A DNA stretch of 64,000 nt from an uncultured Flavobacteriales bacterium (GTDB lineage Bacteria; Bacteroidota; Bacteroidia; Flavobacteriales_D; Crocinitomicaceae), in contig CAIZQH010000002.1 of NCBI GenBank assembly GCA_903935095.1, positions 1 to 64,000 of the forward strand. Reading direction: 5' to 3'. The position numbers were made by a program, and so were the translations under genes. Positions 52,931-63,679 of this stretch are shown here, piece after piece. Each line of letters begins with the position of its first letter. The stretch's first letter is position 1. Under the pieces are notes generated by a model. That model ran no database searches and was not told where the DNA came from. It was given only the letters and a program-made list of their open reading frames with translations.

Positions 52931-52949
52931 AAATCAAACGAATAGATTA

Positions 52950-52984
52950 AAAAAAAGCCATTAATCGAAGGACTAATGGCTTTA
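52950..52984 (-). terminator. Terminator downstream of rplT
   Basis: Minus strand aagccatta-gtccttcga-taatggctt followed by a T run. Confidence 0.85.
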
Positions 52985-53002
52985 AGCTGACATAAACTAA
53001 TT

Positions 53003-53350
53003 TTATTTTTTTACAGAATCAACAACCGCTTTAAAAGCTTCTGGGTGGTTCATTGCTAAATCTGCAAGAACTTTGCGATTCAATTCAATTCCACTTTTGT
53101 GCACTGCTCCCATAAACTGAGAATAACTCAAACCATGTAGACGTGCGCCTGCATTGATACGAGTAATCCACAATGAACGGAAATTTCTTTTCTTTTGTTT
53201 ACGACCAGAATAGGCATAAAGCATACCTTTTTCAATGGCATTCTTTGCTACGGTCCAAACATTTTTTCTTCTTCCAAAGTAACCTTTGGCTAGTTTCATC
53301 AAGTTTTTTCTTCTTGCTCTTGATGCAACGTGATTTACTGATCTTGGCAT
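53003..53350 (-). CDS. rplT: 50S ribosomal protein L20
   Basis: [32 protein letters not shown]...[21 protein letters not shown]. Confidence 0.97.
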   Translation of the reverse strand: MPRSVNHVASRARRKNLMKLAKGYFGRRKNVWTVAKNAIEKGMLYAYSGRKQKKRNFRSLWITRINAGARLHGLSYSQFMGAVHKSGIELNRKVLADLAMNHPEAFKAVVDSVKK

Positions 53351-53440
53351 AATTTTTACGTTTTTTTGATAAAGAGTGCTTCTAGTTAGAAGTCTTAGTT
53401 ACTCGTTACCGGGTTAAACAATTTACAAACCAACTAAGGA

Positions 53441-53638
53441 CTATTTCATGCACAATTGCAACTTCACATTCGAAAGATCGGCACTATGTACCAAACCTGG
53501 GTGTGTTAAGTTACGCTTGCGTTTCTTAGCCTTCTTAGTTAAAATGTGGCTTTTAAAAGCGTGTTTACGCTTGATTTTTCCACTTCCAGTAATGGTGAAT
53601 CTCTTCTTTGCACTGGATTTTGTTTTCATTTTAGGCAT
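53441..53638 (-). CDS. rpmI: 50S ribosomal protein L35
   Basis: [44 protein letters not shown]. Confidence 0.97.
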   Translation of the reverse strand: MPKMKTKSSAKKRFTITGSGKIKRKHAFKSHILTKKAKKRKRNLTHPGLVHSADLSNVKLQLCMK

Positions 53639-53680
53639 TACTACTTTTTTTTTAAAAGTTAAACATCTATATCAGCTTCT

Positions 53681-54226
53681 TTATTTCTTTTTCGAGTTGA
53701 TCATTAAGATCATCTTTTTACCTTCTAATTTTGGCAGCTGTTCAATAACACCAAAATCAGCAAGTTCTTGTGCAAATTTCAAAAGAAGAATTTCTCCACG
53801 GTCTTTAAATACAATGGTTCTTCCTCTAAAAAAAACATATGCCTTCACCTTACTACCCTCTTCCAAAAACTTTTTAGCGTGAGCTAATTTGAATTGGAAA
53901 TCATGGTCATCTGTATTCGGTCCAAAACGAATCTCCTTAACGACGATTTTGCTTTGTTTTGCTTTTAATTCTTTTTGTTTTCGCTTCTGGTTGTAAAGGA
54001 ACTTTTTATAGTCCATGATTTTACAAACAGGTGGTTTAGCATTTGGAGAAATCTCCACTAAATCTAGCTCTTGTTCTTCCGCTAGGGCTATTCCCTTCGA
54101 AACGGACATTACTTGAGGCTCTTCACCTTCAATTACTAATCGAATTTCCGCAGCAACAATTTTATCGTTAATTCTGTGTTGTGCTTCAATTTCTCTTTTT
54201 ACAAACGGTCTCGAATTTCTTCTCAT
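53681..54226 (-). CDS. infC: Translation initiation factor IF-3
   Basis: [60 protein letters not shown]. Confidence 0.96.
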   Translation of the reverse strand: MRRNSRPFVKREIEAQHRINDKIVAAEIRLVIEGEEPQVMSVSKGIALAEEQELDLVEISPNAKPPVCKIMDYKKFLYNQKRKQKELKAKQSKIVVKEIRFGPNTDDHDFQFKLAHAKKFLEEGSKVKAYVFFRGRTIVFKDRGEILLLKFAQELADFGVIEQLPKLEGKKMILMINSKKK

Positions 54227-54242
54227 TCAATAATTTAAATAC

Positions 54243-56177
54243 TTATGACAATTCCGCGGCGATTGCTTCTTGCACCATTGCAACAAACGCCTCTTGGGTA
54301 ACCGACCCGTGATCTCCAATAGCTCTTTGCCTTACTGATACTTGGTTTGATTCAAACTCTTTCTCTCCGACAATCAGCATAAATGGCACTTTCGCCAACT
54401 CAGCATCACGTATCTTCTTACCAATTTTTTCATTTCGGTCGTCAACAAGTCCGCGAATATCGTAATTATTTAGGAATTCTAAAACTTTTTCTGCATACTC
54501 ATTGTATTTATCTGAAATTGGGAGGACGATAAACTGCTCTGTTGATAGCCAAAGTGGGAAGTCTCCAGCGCAATGCTCCAACAATACAGCAACGAAACGT
54601 TCCATGGAACCAAAAGGTGCACGGTGAATCATTACTGGACGGTGTTTTTGATTGTCTGCACCAACGTACTCCAATTCAAATCGTTCCGGTAAATTGTAAT
54701 CTACTTGAATCGTTCCTAATTGCCATTCTCTGCCGAGCGCATCTTGAACCATGAAATCCAATTTAGGGCCATAAAATGCGGCTTCACCGTAGGCTACGAC
54801 CGTGTTCAATTCTTTTTCCGACGCTGCTTCAATGATAGCTTGTTCTGCTTTCACCCAATTCTCTTCTGAACCGATGTATTTTTCACGATTCACTTGATCT
54901 CTTAATGAAATCTGTGCCTTGAAATTATGAAAATTCAACGTTTTCAATACATAAAGAACGATATCAATGACATTTTTAAACTCATCTTTCACTTGTTCCT
55001 GCGTACAGAAAATGTGTGCGTCGTCCTGAGTAAACCCACGTACCCTTGTCAATCCATGTAGCTCTCCCGATTGTTCGTAACGGTAAACCGTTCCAAACTC
55101 TGCGAATCGAGCAGGTAAATCCTTGTAAGATCTTGGTTTTGCCCGGAAAATCTCACAGTGATGTGGGCAATTCATTGGTTTCAAATAGAATTCCTCATTC
55201 GGATCTGGTGTACGAATCGGTTGAAACGAATCAGCACCATATTTTTCGTAATGTCCAGAAGTGACATACAGTTCTTTATTTCCGATATGCGGTGTGATTA
55301 CCTGCTGATAACCTGCTTTTTTCTGTGCTTTTTTCAAGAAATTTTCCAATCGTTCTCTCAACGCAGCTCCTTTAGGTAACCACATTGGAAGTCCTTGTCC
55401 AACTTTCTGAGAAAACGTAAATAACTCTAATTCTTTCCCTAATTTTCGGTGATCACGTCTTTTCGCTTCTTCCAAACGTTCCAAATGCTCCGTTAATTCG
55501 GATTGTTTCGGGAAGGTCACGCCATAAATACGTGTTAATTGTTTATTTTTTTCGTCTCCTCTCCAATAGGCTCCTGCAATTGAAGTTAATTTCACTGCTT
55601 TAATGAATCCAGTGTCCGGAATGTGTGGTCCACGACATAAATCCGTAAAATTCCCTTGCGTGTAAAAAGTAATTGTCCCATCCTCTAATTCAGAAAGCAA
55701 TTCCAATTTGTATGGGTCTTGTTTTTCCGTGAAATAAGCAAGCGCATCAGCTTTCGAAATTTCTTGTCGAACAAATGGATTCTTAGCTTTCGCTAATTCT
55801 TTCATTTTCTGCTCGATTTTCTCTAAATCCTTCTCGGAAATCGAATAGTCCATGAAGTCAATATCATAATAGAACCCACTATTTACAGGAGGTCCAATGG
55901 CTAGTTTGACACCGGGAAAATGAAATTCAATCGCTTCTGCCATTAAATGCGCGGATGAGTGCCACATGGTTGATTTTCCATCCGAATCGTTCCAGGTCAA
56001 CAATTGAAGTTCACAATTTTCATTGATTGGAAGGACAGCATCCCTCACTTGTCCGTTGACACGTGCTGCTAACACATTGCGCGCCAATCCTTCGGAAATA
56101 GACATTGCGATTTGCAATGCAGAAGTCCCCTTCTCATATTCCCTGATTGTTCCATCTGGAAAAGTAACCTGAATCAT
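54243..56177 (-). CDS. thrS: Threonine--tRNA ligase
   Basis: TGS domain [51 protein letters not shown]. Start set to ATG 56177; the track's upstream extension overlaps the neighbouring regulator. Confidence 0.96.
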   Translation of the reverse strand: MIQVTFPDGTIREYEKGTSALQIAMSISEGLARNVLAARVNGQVRDAVLPINENCELQLLTWNDSDGKSTMWHSSAHLMAEAIEFHFPGVKLAIGPPVNSGFYYDIDFMDYSISEKDLEKIEQKMKELAKAKNPFVRQEISKADALAYFTEKQDPYKLELLSELEDGTITFYTQGNFTDLCRGPHIPDTGFIKAVKLTSIAGAYWRGDEKNKQLTRIYGVTFPKQSELTEHLERLEEAKRRDHRKLGKELELFTFSQKVGQGLPMWLPKGAALRERLENFLKKAQKKAGYQQVITPHIGNKELYVTSGHYEKYGADSFQPIRTPDPNEEFYLKPMNCPHHCEIFRAKPRSYKDLPARFAEFGTVYRYEQSGELHGLTRVRGFTQDDAHIFCTQEQVKDEFKNVIDIVLYVLKTLNFHNFKAQISLRDQVNREKYIGSEENWVKAEQAIIEAASEKELNTVVAYGEAAFYGPKLDFMVQDALGREWQLGTIQVDYNLPERFELEYVGADNQKHRPVMIHRAPFGSMERFVAVLLEHCAGDFPLWLSTEQFIVLPISDKYNEYAEKVLEFLNNYDIRGLVDDRNEKIGKKIRDAELAKVPFMLIVGEKEFESNQVSVRQRAIGDHGSVTQEAFVAMVQEAIAAELS

Positions 56178-56238
56178 CTGTGTATCTCGTATTTTTGAAG
56201 TGCAAAGATAATAATATCTTCGGGAATTCAGAAGGGAA

Positions 56239-57054
56239 TTAGCCCTTAGAATTTGTTTCTGATAGATGAACAAGGATTTGCTGTATGTCTTTCTGTAAAT
56301 TCCTAAAGGATGCGCCCATACCTTCTGCATCCAATTGAACATCAGGAATCTCTTTGGATATATACGAAACAAAACGCCAAATCTCCAAAATATTTTCAAC
56401 GGAAACAGCATAAGGTTCATAACTAGGATTGGAAGAAACCAATAATAATTGTTGGGCATCTTTCAATTGGTTGAACACATATTTAAATACAATTCCATCA
56501 TTACTGGTGACAATTATGCATGGCGAATTAGAAGCTAAACTCAACCAATCTTGAACAAATTCACCTACGACATAGGAACCATGTGATACCGGAGGCATCG
56601 AATCTCCAGAAATAGGGAATGCTCTGTATTTTCTATTTTTTGATAAAAAGGGCAATTTAAGCGTTGGTAATTCACGCATAAATTCTGGGTCCGCATAACC
56701 TGCAACGTATCCAGCACGGACTTTTTCAGAAATCAACTCAACTTCTTCCTCATTTTCTGTATTAACAACGGTCGTCAAAATACGTAAATTCGTACCTTTC
56801 GCACCTGTTTGCCAGTAATTCTCCATGGAATTCCAATCTGCTGCAACATATTGCGAAAAATCCTTTGAGATCAAATCATCCAATGTAACCTTGTGAAATT
56901 GAGAAATGGACAATAGCATTTCCAAACTTGGTTGTGCTACTTCATTTTCATACCCACTATACGTTGAACGATTTAAACTTAATACTTGCGCAAGTTCTTC
57001 TTGTGATTTACCAGATCTTTTTCTGAGTAATTTTAGGTTTGAGGCTATGAACAT
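56239..57054 (-). CDS. XRE-HTH / S24 (LexA/CI-like) transcriptional regulator
   Basis: [46 protein letters not shown]24 part [22 protein letters not shown]. Confidence 0.85.
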   Translation of the reverse strand: MFIASNLKLLRKRSGKSQEELAQVLSLNRSTYSGYENEVAQPSLEMLLSISQFHKVTLDDLISKDFSQYVAADWNSMENYWQTGAKGTNLRILTTVVNTENEEEVELISEKVRAGYVAGYADPEFMRELPTLKLPFLSKNRKYRAFPISGDSMPPVSHGSYVVGEFVQDWLSLASNSPCIIVTSNDGIVFKYVFNQLKDAQQLLLVSSNPSYEPYAVSVENILEIWRFVSYISKEIPDVQLDAEGMGASFRNLQKDIQQILVHLSETNSKG

Positions 57055-57122
57055 GATGAACGATTTATGATACAAAAATAACAAAATCCGAATAACTCAT
57101 CATTATTTTGATTAATATTTCA

Positions 57123-57896
57123 TCATTGAGAAACAAATCGGTAGCTGATAAAGCCATTTACGGTGCCTGATCCTGAATTAAAACGAGAGATTCCAGCGTA
57201 TTTCAGCGCTTGTTCCACCATACATGGAGTAGCTGATGAGCTGCGTGCTTGATCGATTGTCTTTGCCACCACACGACCGGAATTATTTACTGATATGCTG
57301 ACGACAACAACTCCAGAAGAATTATACCCACATGTATATCCTGGATTACGCACATGCCATTTGTTGTTTTCAAATGCCGTTCTTCCCGGTAAGGAAAAAT
57401 CTACCATGACGCTACCTGCATATTGATTTTGACTTCCACTTTGAGACGTTGTGGTGTTGATTCTTCTTGTTGAACCGTTATTCGTCGATTTGATTCGCTC
57501 AGCGGATTCCGTTTTAATTCGCTCACGCTCCTCTGCCCCTCCAAATTCTTCGTATAAACTTCGCTCGTAATCTCGGGCATTTTGCTCTGGATTCCCAGAT
57601 CTTGTTGAACTCGCTGCATCCTGAGTCCATTCATCTTGTGATCTTTGGCGGTTGTCAGATGCATCACGAACAACATTTCGCACTTCTCCTGCGGATTGGA
57701 ACGCTGGATCATTTTGAAGTGTTAATTCAACTTCCTCAGGGATATCTTCCAACGCTACCGAAAAATCATCTGATTCGATTGCCGTTTCCTTTCGCACAGT
57801 AGTAAGTTCTAAATAAACAAAAACACCAACATATATGGTCAAAATAGCCATGATAATCTTAAAAAATTGCTCTGGATTTTTTAGGATTTTTTTCAT
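57123..57896 (-). CDS. TonB-like protein (single N-terminal TM, C-terminal TonB-like domain)
   Basis: N-terminal TM; Arg/Glu-rich linker; CGYNSSGVVVVSISVNNSGRVVAKTIDQARSS...AGISRFN. Confidence 0.65.
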   Translation of the reverse strand: MKKILKNPEQFFKIIMAILTIYVGVFVYLELTTVRKETAIESDDFSVALEDIPEEVELTLQNDPAFQSAGEVRNVVRDASDNRQRSQDEWTQDAASSTRSGNPEQNARDYERSLYEEFGGAEERERIKTESAERIKSTNNGSTRRINTTTSQSGSQNQYAGSVMVDFSLPGRTAFENNKWHVRNPGYTCGYNSSGVVVVSISVNNSGRVVAKTIDQARSSSATPCMVEQALKYAGISRFNSGSGTVNGFISYRFVSQ

Positions 57897-59887
57897 TCTG
57901 CCAATTGTATAAAGGAATGATTTTTGGGGAAATAGTACGACATATGGCCCTCCTGAAATAGCACAAATGACTCTTGATCAAATCGCTGAATGCGTTCATA
58001 TTGAATAGGAAGAATCTCTTTTCCATCTTTTAAAAACAATCCAACCTTATCACCAATAGAAACTAAGAAATAGGCATTCTCAAATAGTTTAATATTGGAA
58101 AAAGATACAGGTAAAATCAATTTCCCATCAATCTGGAGCAAACCGAAATGTTCTTCACGTTCGATTAAATATCCTAATTCTGGCATGAAACGAATGAAAT
58201 CGTATTCAAATGGCAACACTACCCTTCCCTTCACATCCAATAATGCCCAATTCCCTTTATCTTTTACTGGCCAGAATCCAGTAAAGGGGCCGCTAGCCTC
58301 ATATACCGGTTTTTGAACAGATTTTCCATTCCCATCTATCAATCCAAATTTATCTTTTTTGCGAAAGACTGCAAATCCATTATTAAATTTCGCGACACTT
58401 AATGCATCTGGAAACCATTCCAATGGACTTGTTAAAATCAATTTACCCGTTGAATCAATGTAATTTAATTGACCTGAGACTTTCACCACTGCCCTATTTG
58501 ATGTTTGGTCTAAATCACCGATGAATTCATATTCTGGGTGTTGATTCCTCATCCATTGAGAGAAGCTCAGTTCAACCACTCCATCGACGTAAGGTAGGAC
58601 ATGGAAATTCAAATCATATATGCTGTTCTTCTCTTCTTTAAGGGCATCGTAAGCACCACTATCATTCAAACTAATATCATCAAAATCTAAGGGGAATATC
58701 AGTTTTCCAAGCCGATCAATAACCCCATATTTATCCTCCTTTCGTACAATCGCACGATTATTCACAAATTCCAGAATTTCATCAAATTGAAAGTCTACCA
58801 CCACCTGATTCTTTTTGTCAATAATACCAAATAAGTCCTCCTTCGAAACGACAGCAAGTCCTTCTTGAAATGGACCCACTTCGTTGTAGAGCGCTGGAAT
58901 AATCAATTTTCCTTGGGAATTCATGAATCCATATTTACCATTGGAAATAATTGGATAAAGCTTCATTTGAAACAAGTCAATATCCACTGCAAGTTCCTGC
59001 AAAAAAGGATAATCTGGGAATTCCTTTTGAAAGATCAGGTACTTTTCTTCGGAATAATCTTTCAAGTAAATTTTATAGACATTTCTCCATGCATCATTTA
59101 CAAAATAATTATTTGGATACGTGCGTACGAAACTCACATATTCTTCCAAGGTGTGGTTTTGTGTTGCAATGGAATAGATTTCTTTAGCTGCTTCTAATAA
59201 GTGTGTATTCAATGGATAATTTTCATAAAAATAGACGTAGGAAGCTAAGGAATGATCCGCTGTTAATTCTTGGTACTGTAAATCATAAAAAAAATGAAGC
59301 GCTTCTGGAGCGAAAGCGGATTCTGGCAAGGTATCCAAGAAAAATTTCAGCGAAGCAGAAGTACCTTTCTCTTGCGCCAATTCAAAAGCAAGTTGGTCAC
59401 GCAAATAAACAGCCGTATTTAAGGAGTGAAACCAGTCATTTCGAAGAATAAACTGATTCCAAGTAAATACAGTTGGCTTGCGTTTTATAGACTCAAAAAT
59501 CAACTGACTTACAATTTGCTTCTGTTGCTGGATCAGGTTTGCATCAAAAAGAAAATCTTTTCCCCACGTTACTTTCGTTTTTTCCGCCAATTCCGACCAT
59601 GTTCGATCAGCAATTTGCACATAAAAATATGCACTATCCAAGTTACGGTAATCTTGTGTGATATAAAGTTGACTTAATCCAAAACTAGCAATGCACTTAC
59701 TTTTTTTTAACCCCGAACGAAAATGACTATTGGCTAAACCGTAATTTTTATTTTCAAGGGCTTTCATTCCTTTCTCAATGGATGATTGTCCAAATACAAA
59801 GAAGGGAAAAAGAATCAAAAACAGAAAAATTAGCCTATTTGCTTTACGCATACAATGAAACCGAACGTTTTTATAATTCTTAGTCAT
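57893..59887 (-). CDS. WG repeat-containing protein
   Basis: Repeated KYGFMNSQGKLIIPALYNEVGPFQEGLAVV / KYGVIDRLGKLIFPLDFDDI / KFGLIDGNGKSVQKPVYEASGPF / NWALLDVKGRVVLPFEYDFI. Confidence 0.9.
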   Translation of the reverse strand: MTKNYKNVRFHCMRKANRLIFLFLILFPFFVFGQSSIEKGMKALENKNYGLANSHFRSGLKKSKCIASFGLSQLYITQDYRNLDSAYFYVQIADRTWSELAEKTKVTWGKDFLFDANLIQQQKQIVSQLIFESIKRKPTVFTWNQFILRNDWFHSLNTAVYLRDQLAFELAQEKGTSASLKFFLDTLPESAFAPEALHFFYDLQYQELTADHSLASYVYFYENYPLNTHLLEAAKEIYSIATQNHTLEEYVSFVRTYPNNYFVNDAWRNVYKIYLKDYSEEKYLIFQKEFPDYPFLQELAVDIDLFQMKLYPIISNGKYGFMNSQGKLIIPALYNEVGPFQEGLAVVSKEDLFGIIDKKNQVVVDFQFDEILEFVNNRAIVRKEDKYGVIDRLGKLIFPLDFDDISLNDSGAYDALKEEKNSIYDLNFHVLPYVDGVVELSFSQWMRNQHPEYEFIGDLDQTSNRAVVKVSGQLNYIDSTGKLILTSPLEWFPDALSVAKFNNGFAVFRKKDKFGLIDGNGKSVQKPVYEASGPFTGFWPVKDKGNWALLDVKGRVVLPFEYDFIRFMPELGYLIEREEHFGLLQIDGKLILPVSFSNIKLFENAYFLVSIGDKVGLFLKDGKEILPIQYERIQRFDQESFVLFQEGHMSYYFPKNHSFIQLAE

Positions 59888-60653
59888 TTTTTAATTCTGA
59901 AGGAATGATGCAAACAGGAATTGGCTCCATCTTATGTTTGTTAGCTGCATGGAATCCTTGGTAAATACGCAAGACTTCCCTTTCTCTAACGGACAATGTG
60001 GAAGAATCACCCTTAAAATCCATTGCCCATTCAAGTTCTGGATAACTTGCGCCAATTTGATCTTCATCACTTCGTCCATCCTCCCAAAGTCCATCAGTTG
60101 GAGCTGCCATAAGAATAGAATTTACAATCTGCATGGATTCGGCCAATTGAAATACTTCCGTTTTGGTTAAATCAGCGATTGGACTCACATCCACACCGCC
60201 ATCTCCATATTTTGTGAAGAATCCAACCCCAAAGTCTTCAACTCGGTTTCCGGTTCCTGCCACCAAACAACGATTTGCTTGACCTATCGCGTACAAGGTC
60301 ATCATCCGCAAACGCGAACGAGAATTCGCCATGGCCAAAGCTTGATCTGAACAATCAAAAGGCATCAAAGACTCAAAGTTAGAGAACACGTCAGTTAATG
60401 GAATTTCAAAGGATTGAACAGCTGGAAATCTATTTTTCAAGTCCTCTATGTGTTCTTGAGCGCGTTTATATTCTGCGGTCGTCTGACGAATCGGCATGTT
60501 CAATAGAATCACCTTGACACCCGTCATCGCACAAAGTGTCGAGGTCAACGCAGAGTCAACACCACCAGAAACGCCCACAATGAATCCATCAACGTTTGCT
60601 TTTTCTTGGTAATCTTTTAGCCAAGAGACAATATGAGTGGCAATTGGATTCAA
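59880..60653 (-). CDS. nadE: NAD synthetase (ammonia-dependent)
   Basis: GFIVGVSGGVDSALTSTLCA, RMMTLYAIGQANRCLVAGTGNRVEDFGVGFFTKYGDGGVDVSPIADLTKTEVF. Confidence 0.96.
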   Translation of the reverse strand: MNPIATHIVSWLKDYQEKANVDGFIVGVSGGVDSALTSTLCAMTGVKVILLNMPIRQTTAEYKRAQEHIEDLKNRFPAVQSFEIPLTDVFSNFESLMPFDCSDQALAMANSRSRLRMMTLYAIGQANRCLVAGTGNRVEDFGVGFFTKYGDGGVDVSPIADLTKTEVFQLAESMQIVNSILMAAPTDGLWEDGRSDEDQIGASYPELEWAMDFKGDSSTLSVREREVLRIYQGFHAANKHKMEPIPVCIIPSELKND

Positions 60654-61481
60654 TTAAAACAGGATTGAGACTTTCAATACCACTTGGTTTTGAGTTGATT
60701 TATTGGAGAAATACACTTTATTGAAATTGCTATCTAAAATAAACAAGTTCTTTTTATCATCCGAACGATCGAGAAACAACGGAACGAACCCGTAATAATA
60801 ACCAAGCTCTGCTTTTAACACGGTGGTTCCAGCAAAATTCCATTCGGCACCTCCTGTGAATCCAATATTGGAATTAAAAACAAATAATTCACCCTTGGAG
60901 GTCATATCAACATTTTCTTGATTTTGCCAAGATTGAAAAGGATCATTTAAATTATCTAATGAAAATCCGGTGTCATTAATTTTATTAGAAACTAAGAAGC
61001 GATTGCGCAATCCGAAATTGGCGAAGTAGCGAAAATCACCAATAAACTCCGTTCTAAAATTCAAATAGATGGGTAGACTGATGTATAACGGATTATATGT
61101 TCGTTCACTTAATAAAAAATATTTATCGGTCGTTGCAACAGTTTCCTTCTGATTTTTAATCACTTTGTCCGTATATCTATAAAAAACATTTGCGTTCTCT
61201 TTTTTATAATTCAAGTTTTCGATATCAAATTCCAAACCAAAGGTATACGCTAGGTTTTTTGTTTCTTTAAATGCTTTGGTGAAATTGGTCCCTAAAGTAA
61301 AGGTTGATCCAAGCCCATTTGCAGACAAATTATTTGTTCCCATCTTCAATATACTGATGCCAACACCACCAACTAAACCTGCTTGTAAGGTTTTGTCTCC
61401 AACCGTCTGTCCTTGAACTCCAATAGCAAGGAATGAGAAAAAAATAACGCTTGATACTCTTTTGATGAACATTGATCTCAT
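60654..61481 (-). CDS. Outer membrane beta-barrel protein (PorT-family-like fold)
   Basis: Signal peptide; alternating beta-strand pattern ending LKVSILF. Confidence 0.6.
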   Translation of the reverse strand: MRSMFIKRVSSVIFFSFLAIGVQGQTVGDKTLQAGLVGGVGISILKMGTNNLSANGLGSTFTLGTNFTKAFKETKNLAYTFGLEFDIENLNYKKENANVFYRYTDKVIKNQKETVATTDKYFLLSERTYNPLYISLPIYLNFRTEFIGDFRYFANFGLRNRFLVSNKINDTGFSLDNLNDPFQSWQNQENVDMTSKGELFVFNSNIGFTGGAEWNFAGTTVLKAELGYYYGFVPLFLDRSDDKKNLFILDSNFNKVYFSNKSTQNQVVLKVSILF

Positions 61482-61500
61482 GTGATTCTGTTTTAAGTGT

Positions 61501-61518
61501 TAATTTTGAGCAAAAATA
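61501..61518. promoter_or_regulatory. Back-to-back divergent -7 boxes (gldBC and nadE run)
   Basis: TAATTTTG (+, 61501-61508)-AG-CAAAAATA (TATTTTTG on -, 61511-61518). Confidence 0.5.
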
Positions 61519-61527
61519 AGAATTATC

Positions 61528-62541
61528 GTGAAACCCTTTCGCTTCGTAACACTGCTTTTTGGATTAATGATTTTCATCTTTGCTTCTTGTTCATCGAACT
61601 CGTACGAAGTAAACGTGGATGAAGTTCCATTAAACGTCGATTTTGTGAATTTAGACTCCATAGCATTTCATGCAAATTGGAGTGAACGAGATGAGCTTTT
61701 TATGGGTTTAAAGAAAACGGACGCCGAGCTTTTTAATTTCGCATTCTCTTTTGCTTTGGAAATCCCCTTGACATCTGATACTGCCTTCCGAAATGGATTG
61801 AATCGTTTTTATAACAATCCATACATTTCGTTATTAGAGAAAAAAATTCAGACCAAACAGAAATGGAGAAAGGAAACTAGTGAGGTATTACTAAATGGAT
61901 TTAAACGAATGACGTATTTCCTCCCAAGGTGGAAAACGCCTAAAACTATCTATTTCATCAATAGTCGTTTTGCTGCCAGTGCGTATTGTACAGATCGATC
62001 CATTGCGATCGGACAAGAAAGGTATTTAGGTCCAGCAGATAAACTTATTCAAGACCTACCTTCCAACCAGTTTTATGGTTGGATCAAAGATGCCATGAAA
62101 CCAAACTTTGTGTGTCCGGATGCTTTTCTGGTTTGGATAAGTTCACATGGTCTCGAGGAAACATCTGAAAATTACGCAAGTGAAATGATTCGCTGGGGCA
62201 AAATGCTCTTCTTGGCGCACATATGCCTGCCAGAACTATCGGAAGCAGATATTGTTCGTTATTCAAAGAAGGACTTCGAATGGGCAATAGCTAGCGAGAA
62301 ATCATTCTGGGAATACTTGGTTGATGAAGAAATCCTATTTAAAACAGACGAAGAAACCCGCATGAATTTTTTACATGAAGGTCCATTCACCACAGGACTT
62401 CCACAAGAAAGCCCAGATCGTATGGGGCGATTCATGGGCTACATGATTGTGAAACAATACATGGAAAATAATGACGTGAGTCCGAAGGAATTAATAAAAA
62501 CACCATACAATAAAATCCTCCAAAAATATCAAGTTAACTAG
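61528..62541 (+). CDS. gldB: Gliding motility lipoprotein GldB (GTG start)
   Basis: IFIFASCSSNS lipobox; NPYISLLEKKIQTKQKWRKETSEVLLNGFKRMTYFLPRWKTPKTIYFIN; linked to nadE and gldC. Confidence 0.9.
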   Translation: MKPFRFVTLLFGLMIFIFASCSSNSYEVNVDEVPLNVDFVNLDSIAFHANWSERDELFMGLKKTDAELFNFAFSFALEIPLTSDTAFRNGLNRFYNNPYISLLEKKIQTKQKWRKETSEVLLNGFKRMTYFLPRWKTPKTIYFINSRFAASAYCTDRSIAIGQERYLGPADKLIQDLPSNQFYGWIKDAMKPNFVCPDAFLVWISSHGLEETSENYASEMIRWGKMLFLAHICLPELSEADIVRYSKKDFEWAIASEKSFWEYLVDEEILFKTDEETRMNFLHEGPFTTGLPQESPDRMGRFMGYMIVKQYMENNDVSPKELIKTPYNKILQKYQVN

Positions 62542-62543
62542 TT

Positions 62544-62891
62544 ATGAGTGATCAAATTACAAAGAAATCCGACATCGTTATCACGGTTGGATTAGATGCA
62601 AACCAAATTCCATCAGCGATTAAATGGAGTGCCGTTGACACGAATGTTTCCGATGCAGCAGCATCTGCTTTTTTACTGTCTATTTGGGATCCACAGGAGA
62701 AAAACACGATGAAAATCGACTTGTGGACGAAGGACATGAGCATCGAAGAAATGAAACAATTCTTTCATCAGACCTTGCTTACGATGGCAGATACCTTTGA
62801 AAAAGCAACGGGTGAACACCTCATCAGCGAGGACCTTAGAGATTATTGTTTTCATTTCGCAACCAAAATGGAAATCCTTCCTGAGGAATGA
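62544..62891 (+). CDS. gldC: Gliding motility protein GldC
   Basis: SDIVITVGLDANQIPSAIKWSAVD...AFLLSIWDPQEKNTMKIDLWTKDMSIEEMKQFFHQTLLTMADTFEKAT. Confidence 0.93.
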   Translation: MSDQITKKSDIVITVGLDANQIPSAIKWSAVDTNVSDAAASAFLLSIWDPQEKNTMKIDLWTKDMSIEEMKQFFHQTLLTMADTFEKATGEHLISEDLRDYCFHFATKMEILPEE

Positions 62892-63679
62892 AGTTCACGT
62901 TAGAGAAAATGAGCACAAAACACGAGGAAACAATTCAATATTTCCTCCCTAAGCAAACTGAACAGGTGTGTGTGAATGATTTTATTGGAAAAGAAATTCA
63001 GTTACATTGGACCGGAGTTATTACGTGTCGTACCTGTGCCAAAAAGACCAAAAAATCGTTTGGTGAAGGATTCTGCTATTCGTGCTTCTCGAATGCTGCA
63101 GAGGCAAGTCCGTGCATTTTACACCCTGAATTGTGCGAAGCTCATTTAGGCAAAGGACGCGACATGGAATATGAATTAAAAAATCACCTACAACGGCATT
63201 ACGTTTACCTTGCAGCAACGGACATCGTCAAAGTGGGTGTGACCAGAGCTACTCAGATTCCTACACGCTGGATTGACCAAGGGGCAAATAAAGCGATTCT
63301 ATTGGCGGAAGTTCCAAATCGCTTTTTGGCTGGTGTGATCGAAGTTGCTTTGAAAGATTTTTATGCAGATAAAACAAATTGGCAGAACATGTTGCGCGAT
63401 ATGCAAGATGAGTCCATCGATTTGATCGAAGAAAAATGGCAAGTTTGTGATGAATTACCCGCGGATTTGGCGCAATATTGGCTGGAGAACGATGAAATCC
63501 ATACTTTTAACTATCCAGTAAACGCTTACCCAACCAAAGTGCAGTCGATGACTTTTGATAAAGAAACGACTATCTCTGGAAAATTAGTTGGTATTCGTGG
63601 ACAATACTTATATTTTGATGAGCAAAGAGTCATCAACTTGCGAAGACATACGGGATACGAAATAGAATTTAAGGCATAA
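62888..63679 (+). CDS. DUF2797 domain-containing protein
   Basis: CRTCAKKTKKSFGEGFCYSCF; HYVYLAATDIVKVGVTRATQIPTRWIDQGANKAILLAEVPNRFLAGVIEVALK. Confidence 0.88.
   Translation: MKFTLEKMSTKHEETIQYFLPKQTEQVCVNDFIGKEIQLHWTGVITCRTCAKKTKKSFGEGFCYSCFSNAAEASPCILHPELCEAHLGKGRDMEYELKNHLQRHYVYLAATDIVKVGVTRATQIPTRWIDQGANKAILLAEVPNRFLAGVIEVALKDFYADKTNWQNMLRDMQDESIDLIEEKWQVCDELPADLAQYWLENDEIHTFNYPVNAYPTKVQSMTFDKETTISGKLVGIRGQYLYFDEQRVINLRRHTGYEIEFKA

Noticed and set aside
56178-56459. 94-aa N-terminal extension of ThrS in the ORF track
   Set aside because: It reads out of frame through the 3' part of the S24 regulator; the TGS domain begins exactly at [10 protein letters not shown] (ATG 56177).
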